This document shows positions 25,496 through 38,481 of a stretch of DNA of 64,000 nucleotides, piece by piece (position 1 is the stretch's first letter; every line of letters begins with the position of its first letter). The notes under the pieces were generated by a model, which was given only the letters and a program-made list of their open reading frames with translations, had not been told where the DNA came from and made no database searches. The position numbers and the translations under genes are program-made. The DNA is taken from NCBI RefSeq assembly GCF_000005505.3, contig NC_016133.3:49379237-49443236 (forward strand), given 5' to 3'. The stretch is from Brachypodium distachyon (lineage: Eukaryota; Streptophyta; Magnoliopsida; Poales; Poaceae).

Positions 25496-25615
25496 AGATG
25501 CTCAACCCCCCCCCCCCCGGGGCTGGGCATGATGCTAAGTGACATCTTAGTCGTAAGATGCTCAACCCCCCCCCCCCCGGGCTGGGTATGATGCTAAGTG
25601 ACATCTTAGTCGTGT
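25496..25615. repeat. Tandem duplication of a 60 bp unit with a 13-14 base C-tract
   Basis: Two head-to-tail copies begin GATGCTCAAC followed by 13-14 C, then GGGCTGGG and GATGCTAAGTGACATCTTAG. They differ by a few bases. At the junction CATCTTAGTCGTAAGATG is a short palindrome. The unit's function is unknown. Confidence 0.9.
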
Positions 25616-26030
25616 CATCGTGTGGTTCGTATCTTCGGGATCAAAGCCTCCAAACCCACAATCATTGAATGTTGGTCGTTTGTTTTTAAGTACCGTCATC
25701 AACTTCCTATTAAAAAACAGAGAAGACCAAGCAAACCGCAACACCTAGTTAAATCCATACATGTCATTATTAGAGAAACTGTAGCAATTATCGAAAACGA
25801 CCGATCCGAATAGGCCGAGTTCGGTTGAACTGAATCGGGATATTAAGTTGCGAAAAGCTTCGCACATAATAGAAACCAAATTCAAAACTGCAAATTTTGA
25901 AAAAGAACAAAAAAGGTTTGCTCGAACTGAATTCAGCATCAACTACACAAAATGCTAAAGTAGAGTTCACATTAATTACGCACATTACTATGTTAATACT
26001 TAGAGGAGGAGCAATTAACAAAAACAAAAT

Positions 26031-26560
26031 GTGCTCCATTGCTGGCCGGCGCCGCCTTCTCCTACGGCAGCTTCGTCAGCAAAGGGCGGCGATTCTTCTT
26101 CTTCTCCCTTGCCGCCGCTGCATCATCCTCCTCCTCCTACTCATCATTCGAGGATGATGAGCTCCCTTGTTGGCGCCTTCCCTTCCCCTTGGACTTTGCA
26201 ATCACGCGTTGTAGATCCGAGTCATTGGCGTCCTCCTGCAGGCGGCGGCGTTTCTCCTCGGCGGCGGTGAGGATGCTTTCTGCCACCGCCTACTGGAAGT
26301 CCGGGCTGCCTGCTGCACTGCCGGTATCGGCGCTCGGCATACCGGCTCATGTGCCGGTGCTTCTCCCATTTGCGGACGATGAGCCACCAAGACCCGATGG
26401 ACCGACGCCGCGCCGCCTCTTCGTCCTCCCCTCCGCCGCGGCTTCCGCTAGGGTTCCCCCCCCCCCACCCCACCACGCGAGGAAAGGGTTTGGCGAGCAG
26501 CGAAGTGCACCATTTCGGTGAAAAGGAAGCTAGATTGCGGCGGTGAGTTCGGAGTGGGAT
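26031..26560 (-). pseudogene. Possible decayed transposon-derived coding fragment
   Basis: This GC-rich block gives a minus-strand reading of alternating charged residues ending in a Ser-rich acidic tail before a stop near 26145. At least one in-frame stop interrupts it upstream (near 26298). Open frames also exist on the plus strand, but they are low-complexity. I do not recognise a family. GTTCGG-rich flanks suggest it sits inside an old element. Confidence 0.25.
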
Positions 26561-27767
26561 CCGAACTGCCCCTTCAGAACTGCACATATAGGGCAAGATA
26601 TCGGGCCAGTTCGGGGAACCGAATTACGTTTTTAGTTAGCGGTTCTTATTCGATTTCTGGTCTGACCCATTTTTCGGCCCAAAACCAAAAATGCAGTTCG
26701 GATCGCTCGTTTTTGGTAACTGCTAGAGTTGCTCTTATATGATGATCTTATAGGCTATCGCTGCATAGCAGCACCAGGACACATCTTCACATAAATTTTA
26801 CCAAAGCTTAACTGTTCTAAACCTACCACATTGATGCACGTCATGCAGAACCGTTCGTGATCATTCTAGCGTGGTGGCGGCGGCGACATGCAAGCGATTC
26901 TTGGTTGGTTGGATGCATTCGAAGCTGAAGTGGATGCGATTCTTGAGGGCATTCGAAGCAGAAAATGGATGCCAAACCAGATTTAGGTTGGAACTATTTG
27001 TGTTCAAACAGACAACGTCTTGGCTTGTAATAAGGCTTCCATCTGTTCCCATCTGATTATGGAGCTGAAGCGGAGGCTCTAGAACCCAAAAACGATGTCG
27101 CTCGTGGAGTTGGTCGTCATCAAAATAAGACTGCAAATCAGGGACCGTGTCATCAGTGGGTGGGTGGATCATATCTTCGTATCGTCGCCTTTTTTTCGTT
27201 TAGCTATGTATCGTTGAAAAAAAAAATGATGGCCACGCGGAAAGCGTTGCACCAACGGCCGTCGACGACAAACATGGCCGTGAAAGGCTGTTCAGCGTTC
27301 GCTCCAGATCCCCTAGATCCGACCTGAGGCAGAGAGGGTGCGGCAGTGTAACGTACTTAGGGTGAAATGCCAGGTGTTTCGGGTGTAAAGGGACGACGTA
27401 GGTATCCTGTTTGAGCAATCTGGATCCCTCCTTCCCTCGAACTTGAACAGAAAAAAAAGGTACAGTATGTCCGGGAAACACAGGTAGGAAAAATAATACA
27501 GTCTACAGAAAGAAAAACGTGGGGGAAAAAAACAAGGAAGGAGAGAGCTCGAGGCTCTTCCTCCGCATCCGAGCGAGGAATCCACCCATCCTCCTCCCGG
27601 TTTCCCCCACGTCTTCCTCCTCTCCACCCCTTTCCTCCTCCCCCTTCTCCCCCTCCCAGCCCCGATCCCTCCTCCGAATCCGAGCCCGCCTGTTTCCTCC
27701 TCGCCGTGGAGAGCGTCGCTCCGATCCGGATCGCTCCCGGGCTAAGGCGCGCGCGGCTGCGGCGGCG

Positions 27768-30700
27768 ATGGATTCAGAGGACGACGCGCGCGACTCCGCC
27801 GACGAGGACTTTTACAGCGGCGGCGAGGCGGGCCTCGCCCTCAGCGACGACGGGGACGCGGACTACGACTTCGCTGACCACGACTCCGACGACTCCGACG
27901 ACCTAATCTCCCACAGGCAGCAGGTGATCATCGATTGGTGGCTCCCGATCGGTCTCGGTGTTATTCTTATTTAGTGATATGGGTCTCGGCATAGGAATTG
28001 CTTGCTCGAGGTAGTTGGAATGGGAGACGCAGTAGTGCCCGAGCGGCGGTATATTGGTGGTCCTTTCTGTTTAAGATGGCTGTCTATATGCTCCGGGCTA
28101 GATTCAAGGATAGAAATGTGCCTGGTTGGATGATCTAGATATTGCTTTGGTTGCCTGTGAATCGGTGATGTGCATGGAGAGTCCGCAGACATGCACCTTT
28201 TGCATGGATAGAACTATAGAAGGGTGGCTCTATTTATGTCTTACATTAGGACATAGTAAGCCGAACATCCTGGATAAGTTGCTTGTGGTGGTTGGATAGG
28301 TATTTAGATGTTGTAGCTTGTAATTCATTATTCATGGTGTGCCCCACTCCTTAAAACTTAAGTGACTAATGTAGTATGTGTGGGAGAGTGCTGTTTTAGG
28401 AAGTACTGTGGGGAAGCAAGGAAAAGGAAAACTTCTGTACTTTGGAAAGGATTTTGGATGTGCAATGTGTTCTCATCGCTATTATGTAGGAGTGTGCACA
28501 TGAAGATTTAGAATTCCACTTTATTAAGTGGGAATGTGTATTTCTTACGTAATTATGTGCTACTCCAATCCAAGGATATGCCTCTAAATCTAATTGGTAT
28601 ATTTCTGAATTTGGTGTTTGGGAGGTGTCCTGAAGCTCTTGTGGTTTTATAGCAAAATTGTTCCCTGGGCTGGAAATGCAACCAACAAGAAATGCTATTT
28701 GTCTTTTATCCTTTTGCCTAGATTTTGTCTGGTTATGTTCATGAGTTTGTGCTGTTTAGTGCAAATACTAATCATATTTTACTGCTGAAGGAATTTGGTT
28801 TATCTTTTGATCAGGTTTGACTTTCCCTCCCTCCAGTTATTCTAGCAATGAATTGGTGATATTGAACGGATGTGGTTCATATGTGTTTAATTCACCTTAT
28901 TGCTCTGTTTATCTTACTACCGTTCTTCTGTTCACATTCCAGCAAAACTACAGTATACTGAGTGAAGCTGATATAAAGCAACATCAAGCAGATGACATGA
29001 ATCGGGTTTCAACTGTCCTTTCTATTTCAAAATCAGAAGCATGTGCCCTTCTTCGCAGTTATAACTGGTAATAGGCATCATTACATTCGACGTGATAGTT
29101 GCAAGCTTAAGTAATCATTTTTTGTCCAATTTGAAGCACAAAATAAATGGAGGCCATTGAGATAACTGTCTACTAAGATCCCACCATTCTTTGCAGATAT
29201 AACTGGCAATATGCATTATTACATTTGGCTTGGTAGTTGCATGCTTAAGTAATATTTTTTATCCAATTCAAAGCACAACATGAATGCAGGCAATTGAGAT
29301 AACTGTCATATTAAGACCCTGCTTCTTTTGGCCCTTCCCCATTTGCAAATGACAGAGCTGCTTTTATCTTCATTTTGGCCACATCTTCTGTTGATGGTGA
29401 TATTTAGTTTATGTTGATCTTGAAATTTCTCTGTAAAGGCATCATGAAGTTTCTTCCTGCAGGAGCGTTAGTAAGGTGCACGATGAGTGGTTTGTTGACG
29501 AAGAACGAGTTCGTAGTGCCGTTGGTTTACCGGAGAAGCAAATTGAAATGCCAAATGAAAGAGAAGTAAGGCCCAATATATAAATTTGTTCTCATTGTTG
29601 ACCAACCATATTTCCCCATTTGGACAATATAATATTCTTCCAGTTGAGCTGTATATTGCTTGTATATTTATAGCTACTACTGGATTTAGAATGGCCTGCC
29701 TGCTAACCTGTATTTTACTGGAGAAAAATAGGCTTTTCCTGTTGAATGTTTGTGCAAACTGGCATTGTCTCTCACTTTTTATATGCTCTAAGCATAAATA
29801 TGCTATGAAAACGTTTTCGTCACATGTAGTTCATGTGCATGTGCTTCTTACATGACTTGTCCTTCTTTTAACAGCTTACATGTGGGATTTGTTTCGAAAG
29901 CTGCCCACGTGAGTCAATGAGTGCTGCTTCATGTGGGCATCCTTTCTGCGGTGTATGTTGGAGAGGTTCGTTCTTTTCTAATCTGCTTTGTTTGGATGGT
30001 CATACTTTACACTGTCCTTGCTTAGATGATTGTGCCACATATATATTTGGTGACAGAACAAGTGCGCCTAATTATGTACAAAATTTCCCTTGATTTTTCT
30101 TGTGGCTAACACACGTGTTTCCGCTAGCTGCATGGTGGGCATATCTTCCTTAATCAAAGCTGAAATTGTGGGCACTTACTGGAGCGTCTTCCCTAAATCT
30201 GTGTTTTTTTTAGAGAAATAATTGCTGCTATTTCAAGTCAAGCATGAGTACACATAAATGCATTTTACAAAAAAAAAAACCCGATAGGCTTCAAGCCATG
30301 CAGCCTGCATTGTTATTCTTGCAATCACAACTGGGTTGGCCATGTTCAAATCGATATCAAAATTATTGTGGTTCTCATTTCTTATGTGCAATACCATCAC
30401 TTCCCGTACACTCTTATATAGCATTCTCAGGGAGCTCCATCTGAATGATATTCGGAACTATACATTTAATAGCACTGTAACTGGTTGAACCATTTGAAAT
30501 CGAGTAGATAAAGGTCCATCGATTTCCAGTTTAACATTCTATAATTGCTGTGGTCATTTGACTAGAAATCTAGGACGGTTCATTACAAATGAGTTCTTTT
30601 GCATGCTAGTGCACATCTTCATGTAGTCTATATGCTCTTGTGGTTTATTATGATTTCAGTTTATCATCCTTCATTTGATATAACTTTCTTCTAGTTAGAT

Positions 30701-33700
30701 GCAATATTCAGAGTTTTTTTAAGCTTTTATGTTGAGTTGGTGCTAATTAGTTTTTGATTTATTGGCAGGCTATATTAGCACAGCTATAAATGATGGTCCA
30801 GGATGTTTGATGTTGAGGTGTCCTGATCCATCCTGTTCTGCTGCTGTTGGACAAGATATGATTGATTTATTAGCCAGTGACGAGGATAAGGGAAAGTATG
30901 ACCGGTATCTTTGCAGGTCTTACATTGAAGATAATAGAAAAGTAAGTCCATGTTACAGAGGGATGTCACTTGTAATGTAATGTAATGAATGCTGAAATAA
31001 TGTTGGAGCTGTTCTTGTTGCCTGTACATTTCTTTTTTTTTTTGGCCACTATTTAGACTGATATGTTTATTTGGTTGATACTGATAACTTCAGAAGTAAT
31101 GGTTATTAAATGTCTTGTTTAGTTCACAGCTGACGACTCTTTCGTGTCGATTTATACTTTTTTCTCATCGCATGCCATTATTTTGAACAGACAAAATGGT
31201 GTCCTGCTCCTGGCTGTGAGTATGCTGTGGAATTTGTCGTTGGCGGTGGAAGTTATGATGTTTCTTGCGGTTGTTCTTATGGGTTTTGTTGGAACGTGAG
31301 TATTTCTAGCTGTAGCTTTTGTGTGATATGGCCAGTACAACATGACAAAATAAGAAGTCACACAACAAAATTTGCAGTGTACTGAGGAAGCTCATCGCCC
31401 TGTAGACTGTTCTACAGTTTCAAAATGGATCCTCAAGAACAGTGCAGAATCGGAGAATATGAACTGGTATGGAAAAGATAAAGAATCTTTTTTTATTCTT
31501 CCTGACTGTGTTGTATATTGGCCTGTCTGGTCCTTAACCCTCTTGTACTGTATATTTAATTGCTAATGGAATAAGATGAATAGTCGTGACTAACAAGTTG
31601 TGCCCTCTACCATCTATTTGCTCATCTTGTCCACTTCCCTATTGCTTACTACCTTGCTGCTCTTTTGAAACTATAGTTCACTGCATCTTCTTCCTTGTTT
31701 GACTAAATTAGGTTTCTCAACTTAAATATCTTACTGTAAACGCTCAACTATTCAGCTTACATGATCATCATATAGGATTGCGTACCTTTATTTTTTATAT
31801 AATCTTGCCTTCTTTTTGGAACCTCGCATATCTATCTCAGGCTTCTGTAGTATTGTTCCTTTTCTCCCCTTGTATTGTTATTCATAATCTGTATGTATCG
31901 ACTATATCTTTTAGGGTCTGATGGCCACTTTGTACACATTTTATCTTAGTTTGTGCTTTTCTTTTCCTATTCCTTTACTAACGTAATGGTATCTATCAAG
32001 TATACCTTATTTGTTTCATTTTTATTTTTAGTTATTCTGATTGCCAACTCTTCACCACATGTTGGTTCTGTTTTCCAGGATATTAGCTAATTCGAAGCCT
32101 TGTCCCAAGTGCAAGCGGCCTATTGAAAAAAACCAGGGGTGCATGCACATTACCTGCACACCGCCATGTAAATTTGAATTTTGCTGGTACACAATCACAT
32201 TGTTTCTACATTTCTGTTTATAGCTTTTGCCATTTTAGATAGTTGACAAAGTTATGCTGTAAATGCAGGCTTTGTCTAGGTCCATGGTCAGATCATGGGG
32301 AGAGGACAGGTGGTTTTTATGCTTGTAATCGCTACGAGGCAGCAAGGCAAGAGGGAGCGGTAATGGTTCACCAAATCTTGAGCATCAAGTTTGTAGTATC
32401 ACTAAATTATCTGCGCTAATTCCTTCTACATTGCTGTTACAGTTTGATGATTCTGAAAGAAGAAGAGAGATGGCAAAGAATTCCCTTGAGAGATATACAC
32501 ATTATTATGAACGATGGGCAGCCAATCAATCTGTAAGTGATGTTCAACTCAGTTAACAGCATCGATATTTTGTTAATGTCAGGTCGTAAGCGGGTAAAAA
32601 GGTGATCTGAAGTCCTAAACAACAATACCTATGCACGCAAATGGCATCGGCAACTCCCAAACAAATACTCCCTCCTTTTCACAAAGAATGGTGCGCACGC
32701 ATTTTGAGGTCGAACTTTGACCAACAATTAGAACAATAATATGTAGATTATATGTTATAAATTTTATACCGTTGGAAACGTTTTTGAAATACGAATCCAA
32801 TGATTTAATTTTCTGTAGCACGTAACCCTCAAATCATTAGTCTAATTGTTGGTCAAAGTAAGATCTCGAAATGTGTGCGTGCCATTCTTTGTGAAAAGGA
32901 GGGAGTATGTTCTTAGTATCTGTCGGTGACTTGTGAGTGAATCCTCTGGGATGATAAAACATGCCGACAGCTTTTTCTTTGGCAAATACAATGAGGTCGA
33001 TGACTTATGAATGCAGAGTGTTAAAATATCAATACTAAGTTACGATGGCGCAATCTAGAGTGGGGTTTCTTGCTATACGGTGAATTGCAGTGCTTGTTTC
33101 TTTGCTTGTCAAACTTGCTAGGAGTTACTTTATGTCTGAAGAAAATGCTGATGCATGGTATTTTGAGTTTCTCAAATCCCAATGTGATAGGGTCAAGGAA
33201 TATATTAATAATGATAGTTTTCAGTAAGCCGAGTTGAGGAAAATGAAGATATTTCTTTTGACCGGAGAAAATGAAGATACATAAACATACTTTTTATTGC
33301 TTGGCTTGTTTTGATTGATGGCATACTTTTTGTTGCCTGGGTTTTTATTGATTGATACCACATTTTTGTCGCTTTGTTTTTTATTTTGATTGCTGCAATA
33401 ATTAATATGCTACTAGCAACTCTTGTTTTACATGTAATGGTTGATATTTACACCTTATTTTCATTATGATGTAGTCAAGGCAAAAGGCGCTTGGGGATCT
33501 GCAGAGTCTGCAGAATGATAAGGTAGGTGTCATTTGCCTTCCCTCGAGGCCCCGTTTCCTGTTTTTGTGTTGGGGGCATGGACTGTCATAGTGTCATTAG
33601 GAAATAGTTTGGATTTGTAACTTCTTAATAAAATTCTCGCCTAGTGATTGCTATTTGTTTGTTAATCCTTCAGCTTGAAAAGTTAAGTGACTTACAAAGC

Positions 33701-34793
33701 CAACCTGAGTCACAGCTCAAGTTCATAATAGAAGCATGGTTACAGGTATCTATCACTTCGTTGACGTTCAAGTACTTTGTGGTGCAGTTACCTGAATATC
33801 TCACCTGGGAGTATGATCTCATTTTGCAGATTGTTGAGTGTAGGCGGGTATTGAAGTGGACCTACGCATATGGTTATTACCTTCCAGATAATGAACATGC
33901 CAAAAGGCAGTTCTTTGAATACCTGCAAGGTTCATACTTTTTCTGTTGTACTCCCTCCGTTCCATAATTCTTGTCTCAAATTTGCCCAAAAATGGATGTA
34001 TCTATTCCTAAAAAGTGTCTAGATACATGTAATATTTCGACAAGAACTATGGAACGGAGGGAATAGATTACATTTCAAAGTGTCCATCACTGATTGAATT
34101 TGCTATTACGTATTCAGGTGAAGCAGAATCAGGTTTGGAACGCCTTCATCAATGTGCGGAGAAAGAGCTTCAGATCTACCTTGATGCAGACTGCCCATCT
34201 AAAGATTTCAACGACTTCCGCACAAAGTTGGCTGGATTGACCAGGTAATTGTAAATCCTACTGACCTTTTCTTTTGGATCAATGTTATTTCTATTTAACT
34301 GATGTTCTTAATATGAACATCAACAACATTTCCCATGAGCTCTTAAAGATACTGGTTTCCATGGCGTAATTAAGTGCCGTTTTCTCCCCTACATGCAACT
34401 GCAGAAATCTGGCAGCTTGTGGTCTTGTTTTCCTTAATCCAGTAACTTTTCATATCATTGCTATACACTTCCCCCCTTGTCTTCACTTAACATTCTTGTA
34501 TATTTAACAGTGTAACTCGCAATTATTTCGAGAACCTGGTTCGTGCATTGGAATCTGGACTAAATGATGTAGGGCCTAACAGCAGCCATGGTGCATGTAG
34601 CAAGGCCGTCAGTTCGAAGAGCCTCGGTGGTAAGAGCAAAAGTGGCAAGAGCAAGGCACCTAGTGCCTCCAAGTCAGGCAGCTCAACCCGTGGTATGGAT
34701 GATGGCAATATCTGGGCATGCGACCAGTGCACATTTGCAAACCCTAGATCTGCTAGAAGCTGCCAGGTTTGTGACCATCAGCAGCACCGATAG
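27768..34793 (+). CDS. ARIADNE-type RBR E3 ubiquitin-protein ligase (ARI7/ARI8-like)
   Basis: This RING-between-RING ligase takes ubiquitin from an E2 onto its own Cys and then onto substrate. Fifteen exons: 27768-27923, 28943-29067, 29463-29565, 29875-29965, 30769-30941, 31191-31295, 31378-31466, 32079-32186, 32269-32359, 32443-32532, 33475-33522, 33674-33745, 33830-33929, 34118-34244 and 34511-34793. They encode 586 aa, the usual size for plant ARI7/8. The acidic N-terminus (Asp/Glu/Ser-rich, residues 2-48) precedes a UBA-like region. RING1 starts at Cys131 and Cys134 (CGICFESC). The in-between RING holds [11 protein letters not shown] and [10 protein letters not shown]. In the Rcat domain ([16 protein letters not shown]) the catalytic Cys should be 302. 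The Ariadne helical domain follows. A RanBP2-type zinc finger uses Cys563, 566, 577 and 580. Introns carry two MITEs, and intron 2 holds a diverged copy of the end of exon 2. Confidence 0.96.
29049..29309 (+). repeat. Tandem duplication of the 3' end of RBR exon 2 and its donor
   Basis: Bases 29049-29172, covering the last 19 nt of exon 2, the donor and the following intron, are repeated at 29187-29309 with substitutions. In the second copy TATAACTG is followed by GCAAT instead of GTAAT, and it is preceded by TTCTTTGCAG, a good acceptor-like string. Shared later phrases are CTTAAGTAAT, CCAATT(T/C)(G/A)AAGCACAA and GAGATAACTGTC. Confidence 0.85.
32666..32907. mobile_element. Stowaway MITE in RBR ligase intron 10
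   Basis: TA-CTCCCTCCTTTTCACAAAG at the left and CTTTGTGAAAAGGAGGGAG-TA at the right are near-perfect inverted termini flanked by TA. Subterminal TTTGACCAACAATTAG is also mirrored. There is no open frame inside. Confidence 0.93.
33949..34065. mobile_element. Stowaway MITE in RBR ligase intron 13
   Basis: A 117 bp element with inverted termini CTCCCTCCGTTCCATAATTC and its complement, flanked by TA. The inner TGTCTAGATACATGTAATAT phrase recurs in related copies in this window (near 10900 and 52000). Confidence 0.93.
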
Positions 34794-36301
34794 CTCTTGT
34801 GAACCATTGAACATTCGGATTCAATTGGACTGGAAGCCCCTGTTGCGTGTACATGCCTAGAGGCGCGGAACTTACGAAGTTACTGGCATCTGGGGGCAGG
34901 CTACAACGAAAGGGTGGAAATAGAAGACTGCTGCAGTGCAATTGCAGCAAAAAGAAAGGTAGATTTTTCGTGTGTCTGTTAGCTGAAGGTCCCCCAGCAG
35001 CCTCACTCCAGTATCATGGTTCGTTTGTATATATAACTGTTACCCTGTCTTTGGTCGGAATTGCTTAAGAGGTGTAATGTCGGGTGTCCACCGGCGATGG
35101 ACTGACCTGTTGTAGTGTTGTACAACTGTTGTAAAAGTTGTAATAATATACTTATTGACCCATAATGAAGACAATTTATTTTAGCAGGACTCTTTTTTCT
35201 TCTCTTGAAGGCAAAATAGTTGAAGTGTCAGAGATTCGCTGTCTCTGCCCTTGAGGTGGATAGGCACAACCTTGTCAGGTTCCATGTCAAAAGAACATTT
35301 AAAATTTCCACGGTATGCATTCATTTCTTATGTGACAAAAATTGATATCCTAATTTGACTGATCGAACAAGCTAACCGTGCCTGAGCTGTATTTTCTATG
35401 ATATTAGTAACGCACAAACTATTCTTGTGAGATGGGCTTTCCCAGCGCTGAGAATAATTTGAATTTGTGGGGGATGAATTGATAATTAGAGGGCGTCAAA
35501 ATAATTGATAACAGTTTGGAGACTTCGCCTTACAAATTAGCGGCAAAGAGATGAACATTGGAGCAAATGTTAGCTGCTCTTCTGTATCTGGATCTGTCAC
35601 AATTCGTTTTTTTTTAACCAAAGATAGAGATGGATTATGATCATAAAATAGGTACTAGTAAAACAATCTCAGGAAAATGACTGCTGGCTTGTTATAACTT
35701 GCTCCCTGTCCATCCAAAGCAATCTTTTCTTGATAAATTCATAAACAAATTGCACAAACTGAACATCAGTGTTTTATATTCACAGGTAAACAGGACTTAC
35801 AGAACACACCACTAAACACGTTTGTTCGGATCAGATAACATGACTCAAACCATGGTAATTGTCTCCTTGGTGCATGTGGCTGCTGCTGATCTTCTTCCCC
35901 TGCTCCAGCTCAACCAACATCAATCACCAATCCATGTCAATACACCCTATAAATCTCATCACCTGCCATCTCTTCGTCTCTAAGAGTACAGTTAGTTGAT
36001 CCATTTTCCAGGATACACAAACTTGGGACCCAGGATATACAAGCTACATAAGACAAAAGACATGGAAAAGTGATGTCTATCTATTCTATGCATACTGGAC
36101 ACTGAACAGTAAATACTGGTTAAACATAGTCCTGGATAATTACACATAAGCATGTGTGCCACAAGAGAATAGTGTCAGTACACCAGGCAGCACATACATA
36201 TCTGATTATTGCTCATTTGACGGATAATCGTAAGGAATGAAAACACTAGCATCATCCTATTCCTTCTGGCAAGGAAGTCAGACTGGATGAATGATCTAGT
36301 C
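34794..36301. other. Convergent 3' intergenic region, RBR ligase and nicotinamidase
   Basis: The left part is the RBR ligase 3' UTR, with AT-rich polyadenylation-type sequence near 35130-35190. The right part is the 3' side of the minus-strand nicotinamidase gene. I see no coding frame, tRNA or transposon with recognisable ends. Confidence 0.5.
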
Positions 36302-38481
36302 TCACTCTTCAAGAATAATTCTGTCAACTATCTTCGCACCCCTTGATTTGGCCATGTAAAGTCCCATGTGATGCATAAGATCCTGCATCATTACAAGGTT
36401 AAGTGGATGGCAATAAGGACAATTAATTATTATTATTTTTATATTTTCTTTCAACGAGCTAAGAAATGCAGAAGTATCAAAGCAAAGTTGTTGCCGTTGT
36501 CCTATGAAGTAACTATCAGGTAAAAAAGAGAACATCTGAACTTTAGCTTGGTAAAACTTTGTACATTTTGCGCTCATGTAAGCTTGCCAGCAAGACAATG
36601 TATTTACCATGTCAAATATGCAGTCACCAAATTTAACCCAAAATATGTTAAGGTGTGTAAAACTAGTTTCCACTCCTCCCCTGTGTTCTGTACCTCATGT
36701 GCCATAAACTCTGGATGGTACCGTCTATGTTTTTGGTATGGTCTAAAGCTCTGGATGCTCTGAGGTAGATGTCCTATTTCTAAGCAAGGTCTAAAATTAA
36801 CAAACCTACAGTGACATGCTCCAGAACGTGACAGTATGTTATCTATGTTCTGGTTGAACTCTACAGCCCCACTAATCACGCAGGATATATTAAGTGGTGA
36901 ATACCTGTGGATGAGCCAAAGCTCCTTTGATACTCCTGGCTACTTCAACAGGGAGGTCAAATGTAGCACATCCCTCAGAATAGATCACAATATCTTCTAA
37001 TGGAGGCACTCGGCCAATGTTTCTGGCAGCCAAAGTTGAACTTGCAAAGTCCAAAACACAATAGTCTGTGCATATTCCCAAAACCAAAACCTGCATTAAG
37101 CCAATTCACGAGTCATATACAAATGAAGTTACCTTTTGTTTACGAACCCGTAGGATTAATATCTTACAGTTTTGATTTGAAACTTCGCGATCCAATCGCT
37201 AAAGACATTAGACCCATCCTTCTCAAATGCGGCAAGATAACCATCAATACAGTCCTTCCTCCTGATAGTCACATTAGGATCATTTTCCAACCACTCCAGG
37301 GCTGCATATGGCAGAAGTTTGTCAGAAACCAAATATGGACCATATTTTGTTGGCATTCTCCGTATCAACTTAGCAATGGACGATACATTGAGAAAGTTTG
37401 TATCAACCTGGAACAAAATTTTCTTCACCAGAACCGACAATACAATGTGGTGGAAAAGGTGGCTCGGGCTTATCAGGGTAGTGGGTATCGAGAAATGCAA
37501 AGACCGGCCAGTTCCTCTCACAGAACACCTTGGCAAGCCTAGCAGACTCCTCCACCATCTTCTCTATCTGCTTATTTGGTGTAACAGGGGCCTGTAAATG
37601 CCATGAGCAAACCAGCAAGTGACTATAAGTAGCTATAACACATAAACTGCAGATGTGTACAAAGAAAGGAAAATAACTAAAGTAGTAGCTATAAACAAGT
37701 AATGCCTCGTCAAAAAAAAATTTACGCCCTCCGTCCTGAAATAAGTGACGTGGATTTGTATAGATTCTTGTACAAATTCACGTCACTTGCTTCAGGACGG
37801 AGGGAGTAAATACTAAATACTAGGACCAATATGGCTAATGGACAAACTGCAGATGTGTACAAAGAAAGGAAAAGAACTAAAAAAACACATGTTTGGGATA
37901 TTCCAGGGTACGACGATAAATAAATTTTATTACTGTATGAAAGAAGGTTCTCAGGACAAGCAAAGTACTTGTGTGGAGACCGCAACCCAGATAGATATTC
38001 ATTCACGGGTGGTAGAAACGAGAACTGAAGATTCATGATGTAAATAAAAGAGCACGAGAGCTGAATAAGCATAGGAATAGGAGGAAGCCGTGGGAGGATA
38101 TCCCAATGGCCCATTCAGTCGTGTCTCCATCCATCATCATAAGGCAACCAGCCAAAATCCTACTGTATATTTTAGCACGCTAGTTATATGAACCAAAGAA
38201 TGATCCCCGCGGCCGAACACCCTCGAGTGATCGACGAAGGCATCAACAAGGCACGGGAAGGCATGGCGTCCAGGGAACAGGACGCGAAAAAAATAATTAA
38301 GAGGCGGAGGGGAGCTCACAAGGTTCCCGGCGCCGACGGTGCAGAAGCCGTTGGAGACGTCGACGAGGACGAGCCCCGCGGCTGGGGCCTCGCGGGGCGT
38401 GAGGAGGAGGTCGCCGTCCGGCAGGACGGGCGCGGCCGAGCGGAGCAGGTCAATCGCGGCGGCGGCGGCTTCGGACCCCAT
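36302..38481 (-). CDS. NIC1: Nicotinamidase (isochorismatase-like hydrolase, NIC1-type)
   Basis: It deamidates nicotinamide to nicotinate, feeding the plant NAD salvage pathway. Five exons (38320-38481, 37408-37591, 37168-37301, 36905-37090, 36302-36382) give 248 aa, close to the Arabidopsis enzymes as I recall them. The expected catalytic triad is visible: Asp41 in LVLVDVSNGFC, Lys131 in RRKDCIDGY and Cys171 in GICTDYCV. The metal-site DTHYPD and PPHC motifs are in exon 2. The C-terminus has HPQDLMHHMGLYMAKSRGA. The start ATG lies in a GC-rich first exon. Intron 1 carries a MITE inside a short direct duplication. I use the symbol for family membership, not proven orthology. Confidence 0.94.
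37645..37880. repeat. 35 bp direct repeat flanking a MITE in nicotinamidase intron 1
   Basis: AACTGCAGATGTGTACAAAG and the following A-rich bases at 37645-37679 recur at 37844-37879 with one change. The MITE at 37723-37808 lies between the copies. This may be a local duplication made after or during insertion. Confidence 0.75.
37723..37808. mobile_element. Short Stowaway MITE in nicotinamidase intron 1
   Basis: An 86 bp element with near-perfect inverted termini (CCCTCCGTCCTGAAATAAGTG and its complement) flanked by TA. The two arms nearly meet, so the whole element can fold into one hairpin. Confidence 0.95.

Larger units (their letters stand above)
23706..27767. other. Divergent intergenic region, repeat-rich
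   Basis: The left part (23706-24280) is the 5' UTR and promoter of the minus-strand transporter gene. The right part (about 27500-27767) is the C/T-rich leader of the RBR ligase gene. In between are a TAA microsatellite, a 60 bp tandem with C-tracts and a tiny A-tailed insertion, listed separately. At about 25790-26740 GGTTCGG-type motifs surround a GC-rich core. On the minus strand that core reads as a hydrophilic peptide ending in a Ser-rich acidic tail but interrupted by stops, so it is probably decayed transposon coding sequence. Confidence 0.5.

Noticed and set aside
26039..26521. A 160-codon plus-strand frame
   Set aside because: Dominated by Ser, Pro and Ala runs. The better, though broken, reading is on the minus strand.
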